From NCBI RefSeq assembly GCF_030067675.1, contig NZ_JASJEV010000002.1:186001-250000 (forward strand): a stretch of DNA of 64,000 nucleotides, written 5' to 3'. Each line of letters starts with the position of its first letter. Within the stretch, counting starts at the first letter, position 1. Made by a program: the position numbers and the translations under genes. Shown here one piece after another: positions 17,852 to 26,136 of the stretch. The DNA is from Chelatococcus albus. Lineage in GTDB: Bacteria > Pseudomonadota > Alphaproteobacteria > Rhizobiales > Beijerinckiaceae. The notes under the pieces were generated by a model. The model saw only the letters and a program-made list of their open reading frames with translations. It ran no database searches and was not told the origin of the DNA.

Positions 17852-18774
17852 GCCTTGCCTCCTGCCGGAAAGAGGCCCGCAGGCCGGAAGAACAGGACGC
17901 CCGCCATCAGGATGTAGATGAGCATCGAGGCGAGTGCCGGGCCGACGTTGGTGGCCGCCGAGGGCGAGACGAGAAGCTTCATGACGTCGGTGGCGAAGGA
18001 GCGGCCGAGCGTGTCGACGAGGCCGACGAGAAGGGCGGCGAGAAAGGCGCCGCGGATCGAGCCGATGCCGCCGATGACGATGACGACGAAGGCGAGGATG
18101 AGCAGGGTGTCGCCCATGCCCGGTTCCACCGACAGGATGGGCGCGGCCATGACGCCGGCGAAGCCCGCGAGCATGGCGCCGAAGCCGAAGACGACCATGA
18201 ACAGGCGGCGGATGTCGACTCCGAGCGCCGACACCATGGGCGCGTTGGTGGCGCCGGCGCGCACCAGCATGCCGACGCGCGTGCCGTTGACGAGCCACGC
18301 GAGGAGGCCGGCGACGCCGAGCCCCGCGGCGATGATCGCGAGCCGGTAGACAGGGTAGAAGAGGCCGTCCATGAGCCGGAGCGAGCCCGACAGGACGTCC
18401 GGGATCGGCACGTTGAGGGGCGCCGCGCCCCAGATGATCTTCACCGCCTCGTTGATGAAGAGGATGACGCCGAAGGTGGCGAGGACCTGGTCGAGGTGGT
18501 CGCGGTCGTAGAGATGGCGGAAGACGAGAACCTCGAGGAGGAGGCCGAGCAGGAGCGCGGTCGGCAGGGCCAGCAGGACGGCGGCGGCGAAGCTGCCGGT
18601 GAGGCCGAAGAAGGCCACGGCAAGATAAGCGCCGAGCATGTACTGCACGCCGTGGGCGAGATTGATGAAGTCCATCACGCCGAACACGAGGGTGAGCCCC
18701 GCGGCGACGAGGAAGAGCAGGATCCCGAGCTGCAGCCCGTTGAGGATCTGGACGATGAAGAGGGTGGTCGACAT
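17848..18774 (-). CDS. livH: Branched-chain amino acid-type ABC transporter permease LivH
   Basis: Permease of 308 residues starting at ATG 18774 (MSTTLFIVQILNG); the frame extends upstream but without family similarity. It has about eight membrane segments, the LTLVFGVMDFINLAHGVQYMLGAY segment and the coupling loop GTRVGMLVRAGATNAPMVSALGVDI. It is first in livHMGF. No periplasmic binding protein gene is next to the operon; the LIV-type binding protein at 40186 is the only intact one in the window. Confidence 0.93.
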   Translation of the reverse strand: MSTTLFIVQILNGLQLGILLFLVAAGLTLVFGVMDFINLAHGVQYMLGAYLAVAFFGLTGSFAAAVLLALPTALLLGLLLEVLVFRHLYDRDHLDQVLATFGVILFINEAVKIIWGAAPLNVPIPDVLSGSLRLMDGLFYPVYRLAIIAAGLGVAGLLAWLVNGTRVGMLVRAGATNAPMVSALGVDIRRLFMVVFGFGAMLAGFAGVMAAPILSVEPGMGDTLLILAFVVIVIGGIGSIRGAFLAALLVGLVDTLGRSFATDVMKLLVSPSAATNVGPALASMLIYILMAGVLFFRPAGLFPAGGKA

Positions 18775-18972
18775 GGCACGGGGTCTCGGCCGGATCAGGG
18801 CTCGTCCGCCGCGTTCACGGCGTTGCGGGCGGCCTGCGTCCGCCGTGCAGGGTCGACCGATCGTGCGCCCGCCGCAAGCGCGGCGGCACATGCCGTGCCG
18901 GCAACATGGCCATTTCGTCCCCTCCGGAGGCTTGCTGCCCCTCGTTGATGGTGCCCGCGGTGGCGGGCGGGG

Positions 18973-19005
18973 TATATTTTAAGTTTAAAACATCATGCTT
19001 GTGAA
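18973..19005 (-). promoter_or_regulatory. livHMGF promoter with copy of the MarR-type palindrome
   Basis: Positions 18973-18994 match the 12511-12532 palindrome at 19 of 22 positions. On the minus strand TTCACA (19005-19000) and TAAAAT (18981-18976) are 18 nt apart and the palindrome fills the spacer and -10, the same layout as at the oxygenase promoter. About 200 nt of leader precede livH. Confidence 0.65.
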
Positions 19006-19052
19006 GCCGGGCCGTCATCCGTTTCGCGCAGGCGACCCGGCATCCGCACCGC

Positions 19053-19823
19053 TCATCGCTCGATCAGCGGGCGTAAGGTCTCCTGCGTCTGCCGCAGCTT
19101 CGGCAGGAAGCGCGCCTCGAGATCGGCGGCGGAGAGGCGTGCCGACTGGGCGCTGACATTGAGTGCGGCGACTGTGACGCCGGCGCCGTTGACGACCGGG
19201 ACTGCGATGGAGACGAGGCCGAGCTCGAGCTCCTGATCGTTGATGCAGAAGCCCTGCTCGCGCACCCTGCCGATCTCCTCCATCAGCTCCTCGAGCCCGG
19301 TCCTGGTGCGTGCTGTCAGGCGCCGCCGGTCGCTCGCCTTCAGCCGCGCCTCGGCCTCCTCCGCCGGCAGGGCCGCGAGGAGCACGCGGCCCATGGAGGT
19401 GCAATAGGCCGGCAGGCGCGTGCCGACGCTGAGACCGACCGACATGATGCGCCGCGTGGCCGAGCGCGCGATATAGACGATGTCGGTGCCGTCGAGGATC
19501 GAGGCCGAGCAGGACTCGTGCAGCTCCTCGCTCAGCCGTTCCAGAAAGGGCTGGATGAGCTGCGGCAGGGCCGTGGAGGACAGATAGGCGTAGCCCAGAC
19601 GCAGGACGCGCGGCGTCAACGTGAAGAACTTGCCATCGAAGGCGGCGTAGCCAAGCTTCTGCAACGTGATGAGGCAGCGGCGCGCGGCAGCGCGCGAGAG
19701 GCCCGTCTGCGCCGCGACCTCCGAGATCGACAGGCGCTCGTGATCGCCGTCGAAACACTCGATGACGGCGAGCCCTTTGCCGAGCCCGCCCATGAAATCG
19801 CGGTCGCCGTCCGTCTTGGTCAT
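19053..19823 (-). CDS. IclR-family transcriptional regulator
   Basis: Protein of 256 residues from ATG 19823 (MTKTDGDRDFM); a longer frame to 19982 would run through the dyad described below. The HTH lies at about residues 20-75 (LSISEVAAQTGLSRAAARRCLITLQKLGY) and the effector domain follows, with the IclR signature SVGTRLPAYCTSMGRVLLA and the conserved C-terminal VPVVNGAGVTVAALNVS. The sequence is of the PcaR/PobR aromatic-acid branch by look. It is upstream of livHMGF in the same direction and divergent from the lipase gene. It probably controls uptake or use of an aromatic acid or its own gene. Confidence 0.92.
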   Translation of the reverse strand: MTKTDGDRDFMGGLGKGLAVIECFDGDHERLSISEVAAQTGLSRAAARRCLITLQKLGYAAFDGKFFTLTPRVLRLGYAYLSSTALPQLIQPFLERLSEELHESCSASILDGTDIVYIARSATRRIMSVGLSVGTRLPAYCTSMGRVLLAALPAEEAEARLKASDRRRLTARTRTGLEELMEEIGRVREQGFCINDQELELGLVSIAVPVVNGAGVTVAALNVSAQSARLSAADLEARFLPKLRQTQETLRPLIER

Positions 19824-19861
19824 CGCGGGCCCTTGCGCGGGGTCGGGAAAGCCGACCCATG

Positions 19862-19916
19862 GAACAGAGGAGCGCAAGTCGTGCGCTATTCGCACGATCG
19901 GCGTCAAGCTCTGTTC
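19862..19916. promoter_or_regulatory. Nested dyad upstream of the IclR gene
   Basis: Inner arms TCGTGCG (19879-19885) and CGCACGA (19891-19897) and outer arms GAACAGAG (19862-19869) and CTCTGTTC (19909-19916) are both perfect and share nearly the same centre (19888 and 19889). It lies 39-93 nt upstream of the IclR start and is a likely IclR operator. Confidence 0.5.
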
Positions 19917-20018
19917 ATACCGGGGCTCGGCGTGACGGGCCGCCCGTATGTCGTTACCATGGCGGGCGCTGGCGATCGCCACCGCAACTCAGCCGGTTTC
20001 CCGCAAGGAGGGCAGCCG

Positions 20019-21194
20019 ATGGCCCCGCCTCGTCTCGCCAAAACGCATCGCAGCCGTCCGCGCCCTCCCTTCGACTGCATCGCCCTTCTGCTGCAGGGCG
20101 GGGGCGCGCTCGGCGCCTACCAGGCGGGGGTCTACGAGGCCCTGGCGGAGGCCGATCTTCATCCCGACTGGATCGCCGGCATCTCCATCGGCGCCATCAA
20201 CGCGGCGCTGATTGCGGGCAACGCGCCCCGGGAGCGGGTGGACAAGCTGCGCCGCTTCTGGGAGGGCATCACGGCGCGGCCGGTGCCGCTGCCGCCCGTG
20301 GACCTCTATCCCGGCGCGATGCGCGGCGATGCGGCCCGCAGCTTCCTCAACCAGATGAGCGCGGCCCGCGCCCTCTTCGAGGGCGTGCCCGGATTCTTCG
20401 CGCCGCGCCTGCCGGGGCCCTGGTTCGAGCCGCCCGGCTCGCCGGCGGCGACGAGCTTCTACGACACCCGCTCCCTGCGCAGCACGCTGGAGGCGCTCGT
20501 CGACTTCGACCGCATCAACCGCGACGAGACGCGGCTCTCCGTCGGGGCGGTCAATGTGCGCAGCGGCAACTTCACCTATTTCGACACCGAGACGCACGAG
20601 ATCGCGCCCGAGCACATCATGGCGAGCGGGGCCCTGCCGCCCGGCTTCCCGGCCGTCGAGATCGACGGCGAGCACTATTGGGACGGAGGCCTGCTCTCCA
20701 ACACACCGCTGCAATGGGTGGTGCAAGCGAGCGGCACCCGGCAGGACACGCTCGCCTTTCAGGTCGACCTGTGGAGCGCGGTCGGTGACTTTCCGCGGGA
20801 CCTGGGCGAGGTGGCGGTGCGGCAGAAGGAGATCCAGTTCTCGAGCCGCACGCGGGCGAACACGGACCAGTTCAAGCGGCTGCAAAGGCTGCGCGCGGCG
20901 CTCGCCGAGCTCCTCGGGAAGCTGCCGCCCGACCTCGCGGCGAGCGAGGAGGCCGAAATCCTGCGTCCGGCGGCCGACCGCAAGGTCTACAACGTCGTCC
21001 ATCTCATCTACCGCTCGAAGAACTACGAGGGCCACTCGAAGGACTACGAGTTCTCGCGGCGCAGCATGGAGGAGCACTGGCGCGCCGGCTACCACGACGC
21101 CGTGCGCACCCTGCGCCATCCCGAGATCCTCGACCGGCCGCGCACGCTCGACGGCGTCGCCACCTTCGACCTCACCCGGGACGCCAGGGACTGA
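20019..21194 (+). CDS. Patatin-like phospholipase
   Basis: Protein of 391 residues from ATG 20019 (AAGGAGGG upstream). Patatin motifs are present in order: oxyanion glycine loop LLQGGGALGAYQAG at 25-36, nucleophile serine in GISIGAIN at about 56, and the Asp of the dyad in YWDGGLLSN at about 222. The C-terminal 110 residues (RKVYNVVHLIYRSKNYEGHSKDYEFSRRS) match the extra domain found in bacterial patatins next to polyhydroxybutyrate or acetoacetate genes. No signal peptide is seen. It precedes acetoacetate decarboxylase, an arrangement common in PHB-metabolising proteobacteria. Confidence 0.92.
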   Translation: MAPPRLAKTHRSRPRPPFDCIALLLQGGGALGAYQAGVYEALAEADLHPDWIAGISIGAINAALIAGNAPRERVDKLRRFWEGITARPVPLPPVDLYPGAMRGDAARSFLNQMSAARALFEGVPGFFAPRLPGPWFEPPGSPAATSFYDTRSLRSTLEALVDFDRINRDETRLSVGAVNVRSGNFTYFDTETHEIAPEHIMASGALPPGFPAVEIDGEHYWDGGLLSNTPLQWVVQASGTRQDTLAFQVDLWSAVGDFPRDLGEVAVRQKEIQFSSRTRANTDQFKRLQRLRAALAELLGKLPPDLAASEEAEILRPAADRKVYNVVHLIYRSKNYEGHSKDYEFSRRSMEEHWRAGYHDAVRTLRHPEILDRPRTLDGVATFDLTRDARD

Positions 21195-21200
21195 GGAGAG

Positions 21201-21222
21201 GCGGGCCGTCCGAAAGGCCCGC
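21201..21222 (+). terminator. Hairpin after the patatin gene
   Basis: GCGGGCC and GGCCCGC form a 7-bp perfect stem with an 8-nt loop, 6 nt after the stop, followed by TCGCTCTT. It may terminate or attenuate before the acetoacetate decarboxylase gene. Confidence 0.45.
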
Positions 21223-21281
21223 TCGCTCTTCCCGTGCCCCGCATCTCGCACCACGCCATCGCCATGAGGAGATCGCCCGCC

Positions 21282-22019
21282 ATGAGGCAAGAGGACGTGC
21301 GCAAGAGAGCCTTCGCCATGCCGCTCACGAGCCCCGCCTATCCGCCGGGGCCGTATCGCTTCGTCGACCGGGAATATCTCATCATCACCTACCGCACCGA
21401 CCCGCAGAAGCTGAAGGCAGTGGTGCCCGAGCCGCTCGAAGTGGCGGAGCCGCTCGTCAAGTACGAGTTCATCCGCATGCCCGATTCCACCGGCTTCGGC
21501 GACTATACCGAGAGCGGGCAGGTGATCCCGGTGACCTTCAACGGGCGCGCCGGCGGCTACACTCACTGCATGTTCCTCAACGACCATCCGCCCATCGCCG
21601 GCGGGCGCGAACTGTGGGGCTTTCCCAAGAAGCTCGCCGCCCCGAGCCTCAGGGCGGAGATCGACACGCTCGTCGGCACGCTCGACTACGGCCCTGTGCG
21701 CGTCGCCACGGGGACCATGGGCTACAAGCACCTGACCGCCGACGCCGAGGCCGTGAAGGCCTCGCTCGCCGCGCCGAACTTCCTGCTGAAGATCATCCCG
21801 CACGTCGACGGCAGCCCGCGCATCTGCGAGATCGTGGAATATTACCTCGAGGACATCGTGCTCAAGGGCGCCTGGACCGGGCCGGCCTCCCTGTCGCTGA
21901 GCCCCCACGCGCTCGCGCCCGTGGCGGACCTGCCCGTCCTCGACGTGGTCTCGGCGCTCCACATCAGGGCGGACCTGACGCTCGGCCTCGGCAGGGTGGT
22001 GCACGACTATCTCGCCTGA
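21282..22019 (+). CDS. adc: Acetoacetate decarboxylase
   Basis: Protein of 245 residues from ATG 21282, the start that gives the normal family N-terminus ([25 protein letters not shown]); GAGGAG lies upstream. The Schiff-base lysine is the first Lys of GFPKK (about residue 116) and the conserved Glu lies in the [10 protein letters not shown] stretch. It converts acetoacetate to acetone and carbon dioxide. It lies downstream of the patatin gene. The BKACE enzyme at 38155 is expected to produce acetoacetate, so the two could be metabolically linked, though they are 16 kb apart. Confidence 0.95.
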   Translation: MRQEDVRKRAFAMPLTSPAYPPGPYRFVDREYLIITYRTDPQKLKAVVPEPLEVAEPLVKYEFIRMPDSTGFGDYTESGQVIPVTFNGRAGGYTHCMFLNDHPPIAGGRELWGFPKKLAAPSLRAEIDTLVGTLDYGPVRVATGTMGYKHLTADAEAVKASLAAPNFLLKIIPHVDGSPRICEIVEYYLEDIVLKGAWTGPASLSLSPHALAPVADLPVLDVVSALHIRADLTLGLGRVVHDYLA

Positions 22020-22097
22020 GGCGGGCGCTGCCGACGCCAGGAGCGCGTGGTGCTATGATTGCGCCGGGTGCCGCGCCGCCGCTGGAGGGAGCCGCCC

Positions 22098-23879
22098 ATG
22101 GAACGGTCCGCGTCGGGCTATGTCTATGCCGGTACGCTTGCCGACCTCGAGGCGAAGGGCCGGCTCGTCGTGCGCGGCCCGCATCCGCCGATCCTCGTCA
22201 TGCGGGACAAGGGCGCTGTCTTCGCCCTCGACAACCGCTGCCCGCACATGGGCTTTCCGCTCGACCGCGGCAGCGTTGAAGACGGCATCCTCACCTGCCA
22301 CTGGCACCATGCGCGCTTCGACCTCGCCAGCGGCTGCACCTTCGATCCGTGGGCGGACGACGTGCCGATCTGCCCGGTGGAACTGCGCGACGGCGAGATC
22401 TGGGTGAAGCCTGTCTTCGGCCATGCGGACCCGGCGGGGCACTGGCGCCGCCGCCTCGACGACGGGCTCGCCCACAACCTCGGTCTCGTCATCGCCAAGG
22501 CCGTCATCGGGGCGCTCGCCGCCGGCATTGCGTCGCGCGACGTCGTGCGGCAGGCGGCGCTCTTCGGCGCCAGGAACCGCGACGGCTGGGGCATCGGCCT
22601 GACGATCCTCACCGCCCTCGGCAACCTCCTGCCCGTGCTGTCCGATGGGGAGGTGGCGCTCGCCCTGTTCCACGGGGCGCGCCGGGTCGCCGCCGATTGC
22701 GACGGGGAGGCGCCGCGGCGGGAGCGGGCGCCGCTCGCGAGCCGGCCCGAGCCCGCGGTCCTCAGGGGCTGGCTGCGCCGCTGGTCGACGGTTCGGCATC
22801 GCGAGGCGGCGGAGCGCACCGTGCTCACAGCGATCGCGGCGGGGGCGCCGGCGGCGGCGCTCGCCGAGCTTCTCTTCACGGCCGAGACCGACCGCGTCTT
22901 CGCCGACGGCGGGCATTCGCTCGACTTCGTCAACAAGGCCTTCGAATGCCTCGACCTGATCGGCTGGGAGCATGCCGCCGCGGTGCTTCCCACCGTGGTC
23001 GGCCAGATGGTGGCGGCGCGCGGCGCGGAGGAGGAGACGGCCTGGCGCCAGCCGGTCGATCTCGTGGCGCTGTGCCGTTCGGCGGCGGCCGAACTGCCGG
23101 GCCTGTTGGCGGCCGGCGCCGGGCGGGGCGCGTGGTCCGGCCACGCGGCGCTTGCCCATGCCATGCTCGGCGACGATGCGGCCGCGATCATGGAGGCGAT
23201 CGGGGCGGCGGCGCGGGCAGGGGCCTCGCCCGAGGATCTCGGCCGTGCGCTCGCCTATGCCGCGGCGCTCAGGGTCGCCCGTTTCGGCACGGCGAACGAG
23301 CATGCCGATTGGGAGACGACCCATCACGTCTTCACCTACGCCAATGCCGTCCATCGGGCGCTCGCGCGCATCGCCACCGGCGGCACGCCGCGGGCCTGCG
23401 ACGCGGCTGTCCGGGGCGTTCTGCACGGGGCGATGGCGCTCTATCTCGCGCGTTATCTCAACGTGCCGCCGGCGCGCCTGCCGGGCGAGGACGGCGACGG
23501 GCTCGACGACCTGCCGCGCGAGGCGGGGGAGATCCGCACGGCCCTCCTCGATGCCTTCGACCGGCAGCGGCAGGTCGATGCGGCGGGGCGCCTCGTCGCG
23601 CGCCATCTGACGCTCGGCTACCCGTCCGAGGCGCTGATCGGCACGCTCGCGCAAGCGCTCCTGCGCGAGGATGGGGGCTTCCACGCCTATCAGATGCTGG
23701 AAGCGGGTGTGCGCCAGTTCGGCGAATGGGGCGGCGGCCCCGAGGGCCGGCACATCCTGATCGCCGTCGCGCGCTATCTCGCCGCCCATGCGCCCACCGA
23801 GCGTGCCGCACTGCAGACGGCCGACATCGCCCGCCGGCTCATGCGCGGCGGCCAGGTCCACGAGGAGGCGGAGACGTGA
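22098..23879 (+). CDS. Rieske [2Fe-2S] protein with large C-terminal helical domain
   Basis: Protein of 593 residues from ATG 22098 (CTGGAGGGAG upstream). Residues 5-105 are a Rieske domain with all four ligands: C48 and H50 in CPHMGFPL, and C67 and H70 in CHWHHARFD. The remaining about 485 residues are all-helical, rich in Ala and contain several conserved-looking histidines (ADGGHSLDFVN, LIGWEH, WSGHAALAHAML, WETTHHVFTYANAVH). I do not recognise an oxygenase alpha-subunit fold; a questin-oxidase-like or other metal-binding helical domain is possible. Its stop overlaps the start of the CorA-type gene, so the two are translationally coupled. Function unknown. Confidence 0.8.
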   Translation: MERSASGYVYAGTLADLEAKGRLVVRGPHPPILVMRDKGAVFALDNRCPHMGFPLDRGSVEDGILTCHWHHARFDLASGCTFDPWADDVPICPVELRDGEIWVKPVFGHADPAGHWRRRLDDGLAHNLGLVIAKAVIGALAAGIASRDVVRQAALFGARNRDGWGIGLTILTALGNLLPVLSDGEVALALFHGARRVAADCDGEAPRRERAPLASRPEPAVLRGWLRRWSTVRHREAAERTVLTAIAAGAPAAALAELLFTAETDRVFADGGHSLDFVNKAFECLDLIGWEHAAAVLPTVVGQMVAARGAEEETAWRQPVDLVALCRSAAAELPGLLAAGAGRGAWSGHAALAHAMLGDDAAAIMEAIGAAARAGASPEDLGRALAYAAALRVARFGTANEHADWETTHHVFTYANAVHRALARIATGGTPRACDAAVRGVLHGAMALYLARYLNVPPARLPGEDGDGLDDLPREAGEIRTALLDAFDRQRQVDAAGRLVARHLTLGYPSEALIGTLAQALLREDGGFHAYQMLEAGVRQFGEWGGGPEGRHILIAVARYLAAHAPTERAALQTADIARRLMRGGQVHEEAET

Positions 23880-24913
23880 GCCGCTCGCGGTTGCGCCCCA
23901 TGGCCCGGGTTGCCGCATCCCCGGCCGCCGCGCCGTCACGCCGGCCGGGTGTGGTGGGTGCGAGCGCCTATGTCGGGGGGCGCCGCGTGGCCGACGTCGC
24001 CATCGAGGACGCAGGCGACTGGGTGCGCCGGCCGGGGCATGTCGTCTGGATCGGCCTGCACGAGCCGGACGCGGAGCTCCTGCGGCAGGTGCAGGTGCAG
24101 TTCGGCCTGCACGACCTCGCCATCGAGGATGCGGAGAAGGCTCATCAGCGCCCGAAGCTCGAGCAGTACGGCGACGCCCTTTTCGTCGTCGCGCGCACGG
24201 CGCAGATGGTCGAGGGGCGCATCGCCTTCGGCGAGACGCATCTCTTCGTGGGCCGGGGCTACGTGGTTTCGGTGCGCCACGGCGCCTCGGTGACCTATGC
24301 GACCGTGCGTGAGCGCTGCGAGGCCTGCCCGGCAATGCTGGCGCATGGGGAGGACTACATCCTCTACGCCATCCTCGATTTCATCGTCGACAACTACATG
24401 CCGGTCATCGAGGCGGTGCGGGCCGAGGCGGAGGCGATCGAGGACGGCGTGCTCGCGACGACCCTGAAGCAGAGCGACGTCGAGCGGCTCTACCAGCTTC
24501 GCCGCGATCTCCTGCGCCTGCGCAGCGCCGTCGGACCGCTCGTCGAAGTGTGCAGCCGCCTCGAACATGCGGATCTGCCGGCCATCGACGGGGAATTGCA
24601 CCCGCTCTTTCGCGACGTGACGGACCACGTGCGCCGCGTGCAGGAGGAGATCGACGCCTTGCGCGAGATGCTCGCCTTCGCCTTCGAGGCGAGCCTCATG
24701 ACGAGCCAGGCGCAACAGACGGAGATCGCGCGCAAGCTCGCCTCCTGGGCGGCGATTCTCGCCGTGCCGACGGCGGTCGCGGGCATCTACGGCATGAACT
24801 TCGAGGTCATGCCCGAGTTGCACTGGGCCTACGGCTATTTCATCGTTCTCGCCGTGCTCGCGGCCGCCTGCGGAATCCTCTACTGGCGCTTCCGCCGTGC
24901 CGGTTGGCTGTGA
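23876..24913 (+). CDS. CorA-family divalent cation transporter
   Basis: Protein of 345 residues if started at GTG 23876, which has GAGGAGGCGGAG upstream and overlaps the Rieske stop; ATG 23900 would give 337 residues. The large N-terminal cytosolic funnel (LAIEDAEKAHQRPKLEQYGD, LFVGRGYVVSVRHG) is followed by two C-terminal membrane helices with the selectivity motif GMN in GIYGMNFEVMPEL. It conducts Mg2+ or a related ion across the inner membrane. Coupling to a Rieske protein is unusual for this family. Confidence 0.92.
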   Translation: MSRSRLRPMARVAASPAAAPSRRPGVVGASAYVGGRRVADVAIEDAGDWVRRPGHVVWIGLHEPDAELLRQVQVQFGLHDLAIEDAEKAHQRPKLEQYGDALFVVARTAQMVEGRIAFGETHLFVGRGYVVSVRHGASVTYATVRERCEACPAMLAHGEDYILYAILDFIVDNYMPVIEAVRAEAEAIEDGVLATTLKQSDVERLYQLRRDLLRLRSAVGPLVEVCSRLEHADLPAIDGELHPLFRDVTDHVRRVQEEIDALREMLAFAFEASLMTSQAQQTEIARKLASWAAILAVPTAVAGIYGMNFEVMPELHWAYGYFIVLAVLAAACGILYWRFRRAGWL

Positions 24914-24944
24914 CGCCCCCTGACGGCCGGCGGCGACGCGCATC

Positions 24945-25000
24945 ATCATAGTAACGGCGCGTCTGTCATATGCACAATTCTGAGTGCGGGTTACTATGAT
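24945..25000. promoter_or_regulatory. Spaced perfect inverted repeat upstream of the secreted Gly-rich protein gene
   Basis: ATCATAGTAAC (24945-24955) and GTTACTATGAT (24990-25000) are perfect 11-nt inverted copies separated by 34 nt of AT-richer DNA. They lie 126-181 nt before the ATG at 25126. A pair of operator sites for a looping or tetrameric regulator is a better fit than a terminator, as there is no T-run. Confidence 0.5.
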
Positions 25001-25125
25001 ACCTTCTCACGCGAGAAGATTGTTGGCTTCCTCTGGTCGTATACGGTCATACCGCTGCCGCAATGACGGTGCCCGATAGGATCACTGCTGGGCAGGGGAG
25101 AATGCTACCGCTCGGAGGAGGGCAA

Positions 25126-25917
25126 ATGACACGCTTGCGCCATTGGCTGTTCGTTGCGACCTGCACAGGGCTTGTCGCGGCCGTTCCGAGCCTGCCGACT
25201 ACGTTTGGCCTCGACACCTCCGGCACGGCCTTCGCCAAGGATGGCGGCAACGGTGGGGGCAATGGCGGCGGGAACGGTGGCGGCAACGGCGGCGGACATG
25301 GCAATGGCCACGGCGGCGGCCACGGCGGCCGCTCCGACAGTGCAGCGGCGGTGCGCGATGGCACCGACATTCGCAGTGGCCACCGCGGCCGCGGGCATCA
25401 GGCCGGGGGCACGGGCCCGGGGCGCGCGAGCGCGGCCCGATCGATCGACGCCATTCCGAACGGTGTCGCGGAGACGCTGGCCCGCTGGTCCGGCAATCTG
25501 CCCTCGGCGCGCGCGGCGACGCCCCGCTCCGAACGCGGGCTTGCGACCCGGGCGCACGGCGCCCCGGCCACCAGGACCGCAGCCGTCGGTCCGGAGCAGC
25601 GGGACGCGCGCCTTGCCCGCGAACGCACGCTGCGGGAGGCGGTCGCCGTCGTCGATCCCGTCAAGGCGCGGGACCTCGGGCCGCTGAATGCCGCCCACGC
25701 CTCGGCCCGGGCGCGCGAGCGGGCGGCGCCGAACTCGGCGGTGGGCAAGATCGCGACCTACGATCGGGCCCGCGTGAATGCGCTCGCCCTCACCGATCCG
25801 CTGCAGCGGGAGGCGGCCCTGCGCGATGCCGAGGCGAAGCTCGCCGCAAGCTTCGACAGAGCCCTGACGCCGGAGCAGATCGATCGCGTCAACGCGCTTC
25901 TCGACGCGCGGCGCTGA
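25126..25917 (+). CDS. Secreted Gly/Asn/His-rich hypothetical protein
   Basis: Protein of 263 residues from ATG 25126 (GGAGGAGGG upstream). It has a signal peptide (residues 1-38, TRLRHWLFVATCTGLVAAV, likely cleaved after AFA), then a low-complexity stretch at about residues 40-68 made of GGGN and GGGH units. The rest is Arg/Ala-rich and partly helical (EQRDARLARERTLREAV; LQREAALRDAEAKLAASFDRALTPEQIDRVNALL). Histidines in the Gly-rich stretch could bind metal. Homologues with a similar layout are common as hypothetical proteins in Rhizobiales. Function unknown. Confidence 0.72.
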   Translation: MTRLRHWLFVATCTGLVAAVPSLPTTFGLDTSGTAFAKDGGNGGGNGGGNGGGNGGGHGNGHGGGHGGRSDSAAAVRDGTDIRSGHRGRGHQAGGTGPGRASAARSIDAIPNGVAETLARWSGNLPSARAATPRSERGLATRAHGAPATRTAAVGPEQRDARLARERTLREAVAVVDPVKARDLGPLNAAHASARARERAAPNSAVGKIATYDRARVNALALTDPLQREAALRDAEAKLAASFDRALTPEQIDRVNALLDARR

Positions 25918-26022
25918 TCGCACGATCCGGTCGTCCTTCCGGCGGGCCGCTTGTGCGCGGCCCCGCCGTTCCGCGCAGTGGGCGATACGTCGTCTTCCGG
26001 CGCGTCCTTCCGACGTCCCCTT

Positions 26023-26061
26023 GGTGCGTCCTCCTGGTACGTTCTCCCGGTACGTGCTCTT
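26023..26061. repeat. Three imperfect 13-bp tandem repeats
   Basis: GGTGCGTCCTCCT, GGTACGTTCTCCC and GGTACGTGCTCTT follow each other without a gap in the space before nnrU. They lie 76-114 nt upstream of the ATG. They may be regulator sites or slippage remnants. Confidence 0.45.
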
Positions 26062-26136
26062 GGCGGCCGCGACCACAGGCGGTAGGGAATTGCGCCGGGA
26101 CAAAGACCGCCGCCGCAGCGGCGGCGACAAGGACGC

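Noticed and set aside
25240-25330. Possible CRISPR or minisatellite array
   Set aside because: The repeated GGCGGC/AATGGC units encode the Gly-rich part of a secreted protein in one frame; there are no spacers.
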